Below, in pieces: positions 7,919-16,707 of a stretch of 64,000 nt of DNA (positions are counted from its first letter, which is position 1; each line of letters opens with the position of its first letter). The notes below the pieces were generated by a model, which ran no database searches, was not told the DNA's origin, and saw nothing but the letters and a program-made list of their open reading frames with translations. A program made the position numbers and the translations under genes. Location of the stretch: NCBI RefSeq assembly GCF_018860705.1, contig NZ_JAHKQA010000031.1, forward strand, positions 345-64,344, read 5' to 3'. The DNA comes from Citreicella sp. C3M06 (GTDB lineage Bacteria; Pseudomonadota; Alphaproteobacteria; Rhodobacterales; Rhodobacteraceae).

Positions 7919-9159
7919 CAGATCAGCTGCAACTGTTCGGGCGGCGGGGCAAAGCGCGCCCGCAGATCCTGCGCATCAAGGCCGCGCGGGTGCCAGTCCA
8001 GCGCCGTCAGGAAAGGCCGTGCCTGTTTCAGGCCCACCCCCATGCGCCGCAGATCCTCGTAGCGTAGCGTCCGATGGCGGCGGGTCGCCAGAATGCGCTG
8101 GGTGCTCTTGGTGCCGACCCCGGGAATGCGCAGCAGCAGCTCGCGCTCAGCCCGGTTCACATCCACCGGAAAGCGGTGCCGGTTGGCCAGCGCCCATGCC
8201 AGCTTCGGGTCGATCTCCAGATCGAGGTTACCGTCCGGCGCGGCCTCGGTGATCTCGGCCAGATCGAAGCCATAAAACCGCAGCAGCCAATCCGCCTGAT
8301 ACAGCCGATGCTCGCGCATCAGTGGCGGGCGGACCAGCGGCAATGCCGCGCTGCTGTCGGGGATCGGCGAGAAAGCCGAATAATACACCCGCCGCAGCTC
8401 GTACCCCGAATAAAGCCGGGTCGAGGTCTTGAGAATCTGTGCATCATTCGCCCCATCTGCCCCGACGATCATCTGCGTCGATTGCCCGGCAGGGGCAAAG
8501 CGCGGCGGGCGCTTGCCGGTAAAGCTGGCGTCCTTGCGCTCTTCGCGCTTGAGCCGCACGTCGGCCATCGCCTTGCGGATCTGCGCCGGTTTCTTCTCCG
8601 GCGCGTAGCGGGTGACGGATGCATCGGTCGGCAGTTCGACATTGATCGACAGGCGGTCGGCATAAAGCCCCGCCTGTTCGATCAGCATCGGGTCGGCGTC
8701 CGGGATGGTCTTGAGATGAATGTAGCCGCGAAAGTGATGCTCGCATCGCAAGCTGCGCGCGATGCGCACCATATCGGCCATGGTCTCATCCGGGCTGCGG
8801 ATGATGCCCGAGGACAGGAACAGCCCTTCGATATAATTGCGCCGGTAGAATTCCAGCGTCAGATGCACCACCTCTTCGGGGCTGAACCGCGCCCGCTGCA
8901 CGTTCGAGCTGACGCGATTCACACAGTACGCACAGTCATAAATGCAGAAATTGGTCATCAGGATCTTGAGCAGGCTGATGCATCGCCCGTCCGGCGTGTA
9001 GGCGTGGCAAATGCCAGAGCCGGTGGTCGAGCCAAGCCCCTTGCCATCCCGCGAATTGCGTTTCTGCCCGCCGCTGGACGCGCAGGAGGCATCGTATTTT
9101 GCCGCATCCGATAGAATCGCGAGCTTTTCATCAAGGGTCAAACCAGCCATGTTGTTCAT
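7918..9159 (-). CDS. putative DNA modification/repair radical SAM protein
   Basis: A 413-residue radical S-adenosylmethionine enzyme. The cluster motif CxxxCxxC is FCIYDCAYC with Cys72, Cys76 and Cys79. A helix-hairpin-helix DNA-binding segment sits near the C-terminus (LLRIPGVGTKSTQRILATR, about 335-355), so the substrate is probably DNA or a DNA-bound adduct. Families of this type are known to occur next to UdgX genes, and here the stop overlaps the udgX start by 4 bases, so the two are made together. The chemical reaction is not established. The start at 9159 gives MNNMAGL; an ATG at 9150 three codons in is an alternative. Confidence 0.9.
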   Translation of the reverse strand: MNNMAGLTLDEKLAILSDAAKYDASCASSGGQKRNSRDGKGLGSTTGSGICHAYTPDGRCISLLKILMTNFCIYDCAYCVNRVSSNVQRARFSPEEVVHLTLEFYRRNYIEGLFLSSGIIRSPDETMADMVRIARSLRCEHHFRGYIHLKTIPDADPMLIEQAGLYADRLSINVELPTDASVTRYAPEKKPAQIRKAMADVRLKREERKDASFTGKRPPRFAPAGQSTQMIVGADGANDAQILKTSTRLYSGYELRRVYYSAFSPIPDSSAALPLVRPPLMREHRLYQADWLLRFYGFDLAEITEAAPDGNLDLEIDPKLAWALANRHRFPVDVNRAERELLLRIPGVGTKSTQRILATRRHRTLRYEDLRRMGVGLKQARPFLTALDWHPRGLDAQDLRARFAPPPEQLQLI

Positions 9160-9232
9160 GATATGTTCTCATAAGGGCACCGGCAAGCCCCGCTCCCCTT
9201 TTCTTGAACGGCTCGGCGGGGTAGGACAGGGC

Positions 9233-9973
9233 ATGAGCCGCTTCCTGATCCTGCAACTGCGCCCCGAGCCCGAGGCCAGTGACAATGAATTCGCCGCCTT
9301 TCTGTCGAAGGCCGGGCTGGATTCCGGCGACGTTCACCGCATTCGGCTGGATTGCGAAGACCTGCCTGCCGGGCTTGACCCGCGCGATTATGCCGGGGTG
9401 ATCGTGGGCGGCGGGCCGGGCTGCGTGTCGGACGCCCCGCAGGAAAAATCGCCGATGGAAGCGCGGATCGAGGCCGCCTGCCTGTCGCTGATGCCAGCCA
9501 TCACGGCGCAGGATGTGCCCTTTCTTGGCTGCTGCTATGGCATCGGCATTCTGGGCGCGCATCTTGGCGCCCGCGTCGCCAAGGGCCGCTATGGCGAGCC
9601 GGTCGGCGCGGTGCGCTGCACCCTCACGCCAGATGGCGCCAGCGATCCGCTGCTGGCCGGGCTGCCGGAACGCTTTGATGCCTTTGTCGGCCACAAGGAA
9701 GCGCTGGAAGAGCTGGTGCCGGGATTGGTCCAGCTGGTCAGCGGCACCGCCTGCCCCTTCCAGATGGTGCGCTACGGCGCCAATGTCTACGCGACACAGT
9801 TCCACCCCGAGGCCGACGCGCAGGGCTTTGAAACCCGGATCCGCATCTACCGAAACAAGGGCTATTTCCCGCCCGAGGATGCCGAGCGTCTGGTAGGCGA
9901 ATGCCGCTCTGCCGATGTGGTCTGGCCGGAGCGTATCCTGAAAAATTTCGTGCAGCGCTTCGGCAAGGCCTAG
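9233..9973 (+). CDS. class I glutamine amidotransferase-like protein
   Basis: A 246-residue cytoplasmic protein related to the glutaminase domain of GMP synthase. The nucleophile elbow is GCCYG with Cys101, and the catalytic His and Glu are in TQFHPEAD (His191, Glu193). The start at 9233 is preferred over longer in-frame options because the protein fold begins with RFLILQL right after it and AGGACAGG lies just upstream. There is no synthetase domain, so the ammonia acceptor or gamma-glutamyl substrate is unknown; relatives are often annotated GMP synthase-like. It is divergent from the radical SAM gene and convergent with the permease. Confidence 0.85.
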   Translation: MSRFLILQLRPEPEASDNEFAAFLSKAGLDSGDVHRIRLDCEDLPAGLDPRDYAGVIVGGGPGCVSDAPQEKSPMEARIEAACLSLMPAITAQDVPFLGCCYGIGILGAHLGARVAKGRYGEPVGAVRCTLTPDGASDPLLAGLPERFDAFVGHKEALEELVPGLVQLVSGTACPFQMVRYGANVYATQFHPEADAQGFETRIRIYRNKGYFPPEDAERLVGECRSADVVWPERILKNFVQRFGKA

Positions 9974-10000
9974 AATTTCAGCAAAAATCCCCGCGCGCCT

Positions 10001-11785
10001 TTACGGCACCAAGGGCCAGATCAGCGGAACGATCAGCGCCGTCAGCACACCGACCGACACATTCAGCGGCACGCCCACCCGCAGGAAGTCGGAAAACCGA
10101 TAGCCTCCGGGCCCATAAACCAGCGTGTTGGTCTGGTAGCCGATGGGCGTTGCGAAGCTGCAAGAGGCAGCCACCATCACCGCCACCACCAGCGGGCGCG
10201 GATCGATGCCCAGCTCCTGCGCGAGGCTGATGGCGATCGGCGTGACCACCACCGCAACGGCATTGTTGCTCACCGTTTCGGTCAGCACCGAGGTCAGCAG
10301 GAACACCGCCCAGATCAGCAGCGGCCCCGGCAGGGTTTGCATGAAAGGCGCCACCGCGCCGACGATCAGCTCGACCGCGCCAGAGCTTTGCAGCGCCGCG
10401 CCGATGGCGAGCATGGCAAAGATCAGCGCCAGAAGCTGGCCTTCGACAAAGGAAAACGCCTCATCCGCATCGATGCAGCGCGCCAGAAGCACCACCGCCA
10501 CCGCGATCACCGAGAGCGCCAGAATCGGCGCCACCCCAAGCGCGGCAAGGATCACGATCCCGGCCATGGCTCCGATGGCGATCGGTGCATGGCCACGGCG
10601 GAACGCCCGCGCCGAGGGGTGCGACACGTCGACCAGTTCCATCTCTTCGGCGAGCCGCTTGATGTCTTCGGGGGCGCCTTCCAGCAGCAATGTGTCCCCG
10701 ACCCGCACCACCAGATCGTCAAGCTTGCGCCCGATGTTCTGGTTCCGCCGGTGCACCGCCAGCGGGTAGACACCATAGCGACGCCGCAGCCGCAGCGCCC
10801 CAAGCGAGCGTCCAACCATCTTGCAGCCCGGGGTGATCAGCACCTCGACCGTGGTCGTCTCCTTGGCTGAGATCTGATTGACCCGCTTCAGCGACTTGTT
10901 GCGTTGCAGGCTGAGCAATTCGGTCATCTGGGTGCGCAGAACCACCCGATCGCCAACCTCAAGCGTTACCTGCTGCAAGTCGCGGCGCAGCGATTGATCG
11001 CCCCGCACCACATCGACCAGCCGCACCCCGTCGCGCTTGAACAGCTGCACCCCCAGCACCTCGCGCCCCACAAGGTTGCTTTCCGGCGGGATCACCGCCT
11101 CGGTAAAAAATTTCATCCGCGAGCGATCCGACAGCATGCCCGCCATCGACACCCGCTCGGGCAGCAGGAACCGCCCGGCAACCGCCAGATACAGCATCCC
11201 CCAGGCCGCAAGGATCACCGCCAGCGGCGTCACCTCGAAAATCCCGAACGGGGCCAGCCCGGCGCTGCGCGCAACCCCATCCACCAGCAGGTTGGTCGAG
11301 GTGCCGATCAGCGTCGTCGTACCACCAAGGATCGCCGCATAGCTAAGCGGAATCAGCAGCTTGGATGGCTGCACCCCGAGCACATGCGAAATCTGCACGA
11401 AGATCGGCAACATCATCACCACAACGGGTGTATTGTTCATGAAGGCCGAGGCGAGGATCACCACCAGCATGATCAAAGCCACCGCCCGTCGCGGCCGCTG
11501 CGCCACCTGCGTCTGGGCATAGCTGGCAAAGGCATCCAGCGCCCCGGTGCGCACCATCGCGCCCATCACGATGAACATCGCGGTGATCGTCCACGGCGCC
11601 GGGTTCGACAACACCGACAGCGCCGCGTCATAGGGCAGAACCCCAAGCGCCAGCAGCACCGCAACGCCACCGACAGCCACCACCTCTGTCGGATATATCT
11701 CGCGCACGAAAAGGATGAACATCGCCACGACAGTAGCAATCGCTACCCAAGCCTGTGTCGTCTGACCGAGGTCCATGAACTGCAT
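10001..11785 (-). CDS. SLC13/DASS-family permease with two TrkA-C domains
   Basis: A 594-residue inner-membrane transporter of the divalent anion:sodium symporter group. Hydrophobic segments fill residues 1-205 and 400-594, and between them a soluble part holds two TrkA-C-like (RCK_C) domains (about 210-385; for example LEVGDRVVLRTQ and VRVGDTLLLEG). Family sequences such as NNTPVVVMMLPIF and SNNAVAVVVTPIAI mark the two inverted halves of the transport core. Proteins of this architecture move dicarboxylates, sulfate or sulfonates; the substrate cannot be read from sequence. It is a single gene, convergent with the amidotransferase gene (27-base gap). Confidence 0.88.
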   Translation of the reverse strand: MQFMDLGQTTQAWVAIATVVAMFILFVREIYPTEVVAVGGVAVLLALGVLPYDAALSVLSNPAPWTITAMFIVMGAMVRTGALDAFASYAQTQVAQRPRRAVALIMLVVILASAFMNNTPVVVMMLPIFVQISHVLGVQPSKLLIPLSYAAILGGTTTLIGTSTNLLVDGVARSAGLAPFGIFEVTPLAVILAAWGMLYLAVAGRFLLPERVSMAGMLSDRSRMKFFTEAVIPPESNLVGREVLGVQLFKRDGVRLVDVVRGDQSLRRDLQQVTLEVGDRVVLRTQMTELLSLQRNKSLKRVNQISAKETTTVEVLITPGCKMVGRSLGALRLRRRYGVYPLAVHRRNQNIGRKLDDLVVRVGDTLLLEGAPEDIKRLAEEMELVDVSHPSARAFRRGHAPIAIGAMAGIVILAALGVAPILALSVIAVAVVLLARCIDADEAFSFVEGQLLALIFAMLAIGAALQSSGAVELIVGAVAPFMQTLPGPLLIWAVFLLTSVLTETVSNNAVAVVVTPIAISLAQELGIDPRPLVVAVMVAASCSFATPIGYQTNTLVYGPGGYRFSDFLRVGVPLNVSVGVLTALIVPLIWPLVP

Positions 11786-11865
11786 GTCGGTTTGGTCCGT
11801 CCCTGTTCAACCCGCCGCATACTGACGACCTCGCGGCCCCGGCGCAAGCTCGCCGCGCGCCCGGC

Positions 11866-12687
11866 TCAGCGGGCTTCGGGACCGCTTTGTTCGAGCCTGC
11901 CGCCCTGACGGACCATCTTGACGCAGGTTGCCTTGCCGGTCCGGTCATCCGTCTCGATGTAAAGTCCGCTCAGCGTTGCCTCGCCAAGCGCGGGCTGAAA
12001 ACGCCCCTTGGCCATGCCGGTGATGAAACGGCGCATCGGCTCGGCCTTGTCCATGCCGATAACGCTGTCGTAATCGCCGCACATGCCCGCATCCGACAAA
12101 AAGCCGGTGCCGCCCGGCAGCACCTGCGCATCCCCGGTCGGCACATGGGTATGCGTGCCCACCACCATGCTCGCCCGCCCGTCGCAGAAATGGCCCATCG
12201 CCATTTTCTCCGAGGTTGCCTCGCAATGCACATCCACAAGGATCGCCTGCGCCTGCCCGCCCAGCGGATGACGCCGCAACACCTCGTCCATCGCCGAGAA
12301 CGGATCGTCGAAGGGCCGCTTCATGAACACCTGCCCTAGCACCTGTGTCACAAGCACCTTGCGCCCGCGCCGGTCGCTGAACAGCCCGGCGCCGCGCCCC
12401 GGCGCCTGCTTGGCAAAATTCAGCGGGCGGATCACCCGCGGCTCGCTTTCGATAAAGCTCAGCATGTCCTTCTGATCGAAGGCATGATCGCCCAGCGTCA
12501 CCACGTCGGCCCCAGCGTTCAGGATGCCGCGGGCATGCTCGCCCGTCAGCCCCATTCCGTTCGAGGCATTTTCGCCGTTCACCACGACGAAATCCAGCTT
12601 CCACTCGTCGCGCAGCCGCGGCAGATTTCCCGCGATGGCGTCGCGCCCGGCGCGCCCCATCACGTCTCCAAGAAACAGTAATCTCAT
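11866..12687 (-). CDS. YmdB-family metallophosphoesterase (cyclic nucleotide phosphodiesterase)
   Basis: A 273-residue calcineurin-like phosphoesterase. Metal-binding motifs are visible in order: FLGDVMGRAG at the N-terminus, NGENASNG, GDHAFD, DVHCEATSEK and GTHTHVPTGD. The B. subtilis YmdB relative hydrolyses 2',3'- and 3',5'-cAMP and affects biofilm choice; the physiological substrate here is inferred. The ATG at 12687 starts directly at the first beta strand (MRLLFLGDVMG). A longer frame upstream adds residues unlike the family. Confidence 0.9.
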   Translation of the reverse strand: MRLLFLGDVMGRAGRDAIAGNLPRLRDEWKLDFVVVNGENASNGMGLTGEHARGILNAGADVVTLGDHAFDQKDMLSFIESEPRVIRPLNFAKQAPGRGAGLFSDRRGRKVLVTQVLGQVFMKRPFDDPFSAMDEVLRRHPLGGQAQAILVDVHCEATSEKMAMGHFCDGRASMVVGTHTHVPTGDAQVLPGGTGFLSDAGMCGDYDSVIGMDKAEPMRRFITGMAKGRFQPALGEATLSGLYIETDDRTGKATCVKMVRQGGRLEQSGPEAR

Positions 12688-12763
12688 GGGGCTCTGCCTT
12701 AGTCGGGCGCGGCGCGAAAGCAAAGAGCCATCTTTGCCGCAGCCCGTGCTTTGCACCAAAGGC

Positions 12764-13471
12764 TCAGCGGCAGCTCAGGGCCCGGTCCACACCTGCCGCG
12801 CTATAAGGCGCAAGGCGGCGCGCGATCAGCTCTCCCTGCGCCAGCCGGATGGCGCGGATATCGCCCCAGTCGCCACTGGGCACCACCATCTCTGGCCCGT
12901 CGCCGCAATCGCGCAGCCCGCCTTCGATGTGATCCCAGCCGATCCGGTGGTTGGAATAGCCGCGCTGATGCGCCACTTCGCGCATTTCCGTGGCCATTGG
13001 ATCGTAGCGGATGACCCGCAGGACCTTGGCCAGATGCGGGCGGTCGACATAGGCAATCTCGACATGGCCGTCGCCGTCCAGATCACCGACCCCGACAGGC
13101 GCCACCCAGCGATGCGCCTGCCCGACATATGGCCCGGCGGCAAGCAACCCGCCATCTCCCCAAAGCGTGATGCGCGCACCAAGCCTCAGGTCGCTCTGCA
13201 CGACCAGAATGGCGGTCTGCGACCCCAGATCGACCAGCCGCGGCGCGATATCCTCGAACACGGCGCTGGGGGGCAGTTGTACGACAATCTCGGCGCCGCT
13301 GTGCCGCAGGATCCGCATCTCGCCCCATTCCGCCCCGCCGCCCAGCACGTCATGACCATAACGCGTCACCGGCAGCGCGAACCGCGCCCCGACAACCGGA
13401 TCCTGCGCCGCGGCAGCCCCCGCCAGCCACAGGCACAACGGCAGCAACGCGCCGCGAGCCAGACCGCGCAA
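12764..13471 (-). CDS. secreted FG-GAP/VCBS-repeat-like protein
   Basis: A 235-residue protein with a clear signal peptide (LLPLCLWLAGAAAAQ, cleavage after AAA-Q region) expected in the periplasm. A calcium-loop-like motif VGVGDLDGDGHVEIAYVDR occurs around residues 125-145, typical of FG-GAP/VCBS repeats. Enzymatic residues cannot be identified. No ATG fits: the frame opens with TTG at 13471 just after the ferredoxin stop at 13501, so translation may depend on coupling to the ferredoxin gene. Function unknown; a small integrin-like beta-propeller blade protein is the best description. Confidence 0.7.
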   Translation of the reverse strand: MRGLARGALLPLCLWLAGAAAAQDPVVGARFALPVTRYGHDVLGGGAEWGEMRILRHSGAEIVVQLPPSAVFEDIAPRLVDLGSQTAILVVQSDLRLGARITLWGDGGLLAAGPYVGQAHRWVAPVGVGDLDGDGHVEIAYVDRPHLAKVLRVIRYDPMATEMREVAHQRGYSNHRIGWDHIEGGLRDCGDGPEMVVPSGDWGDIRAIRLAQGELIARRLAPYSAAGVDRALSCR

Positions 13472-13500
13472 CCCGCGCGGGCGATGTCGCGGGGCCCGGC

Positions 13501-13989
<489 letters not shown>

Positions 13990-14028
13990 CTAACCTGCCA
14001 CCAAAGCGCCCATTCCGAAGGCCTAAGC

Positions 14029-14553
14029 ATGATCCGCCCGCCATTCCTTGCCGCCCTGCTGGCGTCGTGCCTTGTCGCCTGCACCGGCGCGATGCCCGAT
14101 GACAACCCATGGCCAGACATCGACGCCCCCCGCCCCGAGCGGCTTGCCGATGGCACTTGCCAAGCGCGCGAGGTCACGCCGGCGGTCTATGAACATGTGA
14201 TGGGCGAAGTGCAGGTGGTGCAGGCCGAGATCGCCGAGGATGGCACCGTCCTGCGCCCGCCGATTTATCGGCGCGCCCCGGTGCCGCGCGTCGTGACGCC
14301 CCGCGAAGAGCTGATCTTCGCCAGCCCCTGCCCCGAGGATTTCACCACCGACTTCGTCTCGACGTTGCAACGCGCGCTGGCCGCGCGCGGGGTGTTCCAC
14401 GGGCCGGTGAGCGGCATGCTCGATGCGCCGACCACCGCCGCAATCCGCACATGGCAAACCGAACGCGGATTGCCCAGCGGCCAGCTGTCGCTGGAAACCG
14501 CGCGCTTTCTCGGCATCATCGCAACCCCGATCGACCAGATCGAACCGGCCTGA
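14029..14553 (+). CDS. lipoprotein with a C-terminal peptidoglycan-binding domain
   Basis: A 174-residue protein with lipobox LVAC (Cys about 19) right after a short hydrophobic stretch, so probably a lipoprotein. The last 65 residues resemble a PG_binding_1 domain (VSTLQRALAARGVFHGPVSG, then TTAAIRTWQTERGLPSG). The middle region after the lipidation site is Pro- and acid-rich. The start at 14029 is chosen since it opens directly at the signal peptide. It is divergent from the ferredoxin gene. Confidence 0.82.
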   Translation: MIRPPFLAALLASCLVACTGAMPDDNPWPDIDAPRPERLADGTCQAREVTPAVYEHVMGEVQVVQAEIAEDGTVLRPPIYRRAPVPRVVTPREELIFASPCPEDFTTDFVSTLQRALAARGVFHGPVSGMLDAPTTAAIRTWQTERGLPSGQLSLETARFLGIIATPIDQIEPA

Positions 14554-14562
14554 TCGACCCGG

Positions 14563-14590
14563 CCTGATCGATATGGTCTGATCGATATGG
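14563..14590. repeat. two tandem 14-bp direct repeats
   Basis: CCTGATCGATATGG at 14563-14576 is repeated as TCTGATCGATATGG at 14577-14590, with a further partial copy (GGCCTGATCGA) just before, downstream of the lipoprotein stop. It looks like a local slippage product; no function is evident. Confidence 0.7.
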
Positions 14591-14681
14591 CCTGAACCAG
14601 CCGTCCCTTCCGGGCGGTCCGCAAGCGGGTCAGAACAGAGCCGGTCAGACCACATGGAGCTACGTCTGAGCCCAGATCATG

Positions 14682-14709
14682 AAAAGGGCGCGGCCTCACA
14701 GCCGCGCCC
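14682..14709 (-). terminator. rho-independent terminator of degP
   Basis: On the minus strand a perfect 9-bp stem GGGCGCGGC/GCCGCGCCC with a 6-base loop is followed by TTTT, about 25 bases after the degP stop codon. Confidence 0.85.
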
Positions 14710-14734
14710 CGTCGTCGGTCAAAAAGACCCGATC

Positions 14735-16204
14735 TCAGCTTTGGTCAAGCGACAGCGCCACAAAGCGCGGATCGCCGCCGCGACGCACCAGCAGCAGGAT
14801 CGACTTGCGGCCCGCCTCGCGCGCCTCGTCGATCTTGTCTTGCAGATCGGTCACGCTCATCACCTGCGCCTGACCGGCTTCGGTGATCACATCGCCCTGA
14901 CGCAGCCCCTTTTCAAAGGCTTCCGCTCCCTCGTCGACTGCGACCACGGCAAGGCCCTTGTCGCTTTCCGAAAGGCCCAGCTCGGCGCGCAGATCGGTGG
15001 TCAGTGGCGAAAGTGTCAGCCCCATCAGCTGGGTTTCGGCGGGCTCTTCCGGGGCCAACTGCTGGCTGGCCGGGAAGCTGCGCTCGGCTTCTTCGCGCCG
15101 GCCAAGGGTGATCAGCAGCGTCTCGGTGTTGCCACCACGATTGACCACGACGCGCACCGATTTGCCCACTTCGGTATTGCCGACAGCACGGACCAGCTCG
15201 CGGGTGTCGGTTACATCCCGACCGTCGAACTTGACGATGACATCGCCGGCCTTCATGCCGGCATCCATGGCCGGGCCCTCGGGCACGTCGGACACCATCG
15301 CGCCGCTGGCAGAGGCAAGGCCAAGCGCTTCGGCCATGTCGGGCGTCACGTCCTGAATGCGCACCCCAAGCCAGCCCCGGCGGGTCTCGCCATATTCCTT
15401 GAGCTGGGCGACGACCTTCTGCACCACGTTCGACGCCATCGAGAAGCCGATGCCGATCGAACCGCCGTTCGGCGACAGGATCGCGGTGTTCACGCCGATC
15501 ACCTCGCCCTTCATGTTGAACAGCGGCCCGCCCGAGTTGCCGCGGTTGATCGCCGCGTCGGTCTGGATGTAATCGTCATAGGTGCCCGACAGCGCCCGGT
15601 TGCGCGCCGAGACGATCCCGGCAGAGACCGAGAACCCCTGCCCCAGCGGGTTGCCCATCGCCAGCACCCAGTTGCCGACGCGCGAGGCGTCGCTGTCACC
15701 GAACGAGACGAATTTCAGCGGCGAGTCCGCCTCGACCTTGAGCAGCGCGATATCGGTGTTGGGATCAGTGCCCACCAGCGTCGCCGGCAGGGTAAAGCCC
15801 TCGAAGAACTCGATGGTGATCTCGTCGGCGCCGTCGATGACGTGGTTGTTGGTGACGATGTAGCCGTCCTCGGAAATCACGAAGCCCGAGCCCAGAGCCG
15901 AGGAGCGGCGCGGTTGAGACCGATCACCGCCGTTACGGTCCTGAAATTCGCGGAAGAAATCCTCGAACGGAGAGCCCTCGGGCACGATACCCTGCGGCCC
16001 GGTGCGCCCGGCGACCATGGTCGAGGTCGTGATGTTGACCACCGACGGGCTGATGCGTTCGGCAAGATCGGCAAAGCTGTCGGGCATGCTCTGCGCACGG
16101 GCCATCAACGACTGTGACACGATCAGAAAAATCGACAGTGACGCGATCCAGAATAACCGGAGCGGCCGAGAGCCTTGTATTTCAGCAAGTGTTAAGGGTT
16201 TCAC
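14735..16204 (-). CDS. degP: Do/DegP-family periplasmic serine endoprotease
   Basis: A 489-residue trypsin-like protease and chaperone of the periplasm. The N-terminal hydrophobic segment (LFWIASLSIFLIVSQSLMA) is a signal peptide. The catalytic triad is visible: His in NNHVID, Asp in NTDIALLKVEA and Ser in RGNSGGPLFN. Two PDZ domains follow (about 265-360 and 390-480; LGVRIQDVTPDMAEALGL marks the first). The start is GTG at 16204 with AGGAG 6 bases upstream. It lies in the same orientation as the downstream-read hflKC genes, a common pairing of membrane quality-control factors, but is separated from them by about 310 bases with its own terminator. Confidence 0.93.
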   Translation of the reverse strand: MKPLTLAEIQGSRPLRLFWIASLSIFLIVSQSLMARAQSMPDSFADLAERISPSVVNITTSTMVAGRTGPQGIVPEGSPFEDFFREFQDRNGGDRSQPRRSSALGSGFVISEDGYIVTNNHVIDGADEITIEFFEGFTLPATLVGTDPNTDIALLKVEADSPLKFVSFGDSDASRVGNWVLAMGNPLGQGFSVSAGIVSARNRALSGTYDDYIQTDAAINRGNSGGPLFNMKGEVIGVNTAILSPNGGSIGIGFSMASNVVQKVVAQLKEYGETRRGWLGVRIQDVTPDMAEALGLASASGAMVSDVPEGPAMDAGMKAGDVIVKFDGRDVTDTRELVRAVGNTEVGKSVRVVVNRGGNTETLLITLGRREEAERSFPASQQLAPEEPAETQLMGLTLSPLTTDLRAELGLSESDKGLAVVAVDEGAEAFEKGLRQGDVITEAGQAQVMSVTDLQDKIDEAREAGRKSILLLVRRGGDPRFVALSLDQS

Positions 16205-16515
16205 CTGGAACTCCTATATTGCGACAGGCACCATGCCCCGCGTGCGCGGTCGTCCTGCCCTATCTTCAACGAGGCTAACATAGTGATCCGGCAGAACCAC
16301 GTCATAAAAGGTTGCAACGTCATCAAGCGCATGTGAAAGCGCGTGCCCGAACCGCGATGACGCAGCGGGAAAAGGCAGGTGCCAAGCCACTGCAGGAAAC
16401 TGCCGAGCCTTGTTTCTGCGTGGGGCTATTGCCGGATACCGATCTGGCGCGATGCCGGTCCGCTCGGACACCCCGCCCGTTGCGACGCATTGCCGCGCAG
16501 CGGATGAGGGGCGGC
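16205..16515. other. intergenic region upstream of degP, no gene seen
   Basis: About 310 bases between the DUF2065 stop and the degP start. The only open frame of note is a minus-strand run ending at 16214, which lacks a credible start and ribosome site. The segment next to degP carries its ribosome site and should hold its promoter; no consensus could be fixed. Confidence 0.4.
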
Positions 16516-16707
16516 TCAGCCGTGAAACATCCAAAGCAGAACCAGACCTGTCGCCAGCGAGGCCAGACCAAGGGCGCGGCGTGCCTCGATGGGCATCATG
16601 CGAAGCGCCTCCAGCAGGCGTTCGACAAGCGAAGGGGCCAGTGCGTACACCAGCCCCTCGATCACGAGAACCATTGCGATCCCCGTCGCGATATCCGTCG
16701 CCGTCAT
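16516..16707 (-). CDS. DUF2065 family small membrane protein
   Basis: A 63-residue protein with two predicted membrane segments (IATGIAMVLVIEGLVYALAP and LGLASLATGLVLLWMF). It matches the DUF2065 (YjeT) type by length and layout. Its ATG overlaps the hflC stop by 4 bases (ATGA), and YjeT-like genes lie beside hflKC in other proteobacteria, so it may be an accessory of the HflKC-FtsH complex. Its molecular role is unknown. Confidence 0.82.
   Translation of the reverse strand: MTATDIATGIAMVLVIEGLVYALAPSLVERLLEALRMMPIEARRALGLASLATGLVLLWMFHG

Noticed and set aside
14654-16117. Very long plus-strand frame opposite degP
   Set aside because: It is the antisense reading of degP; the His/Gln/Arg-rich product is typical of antisense frames in GC-rich DNA.
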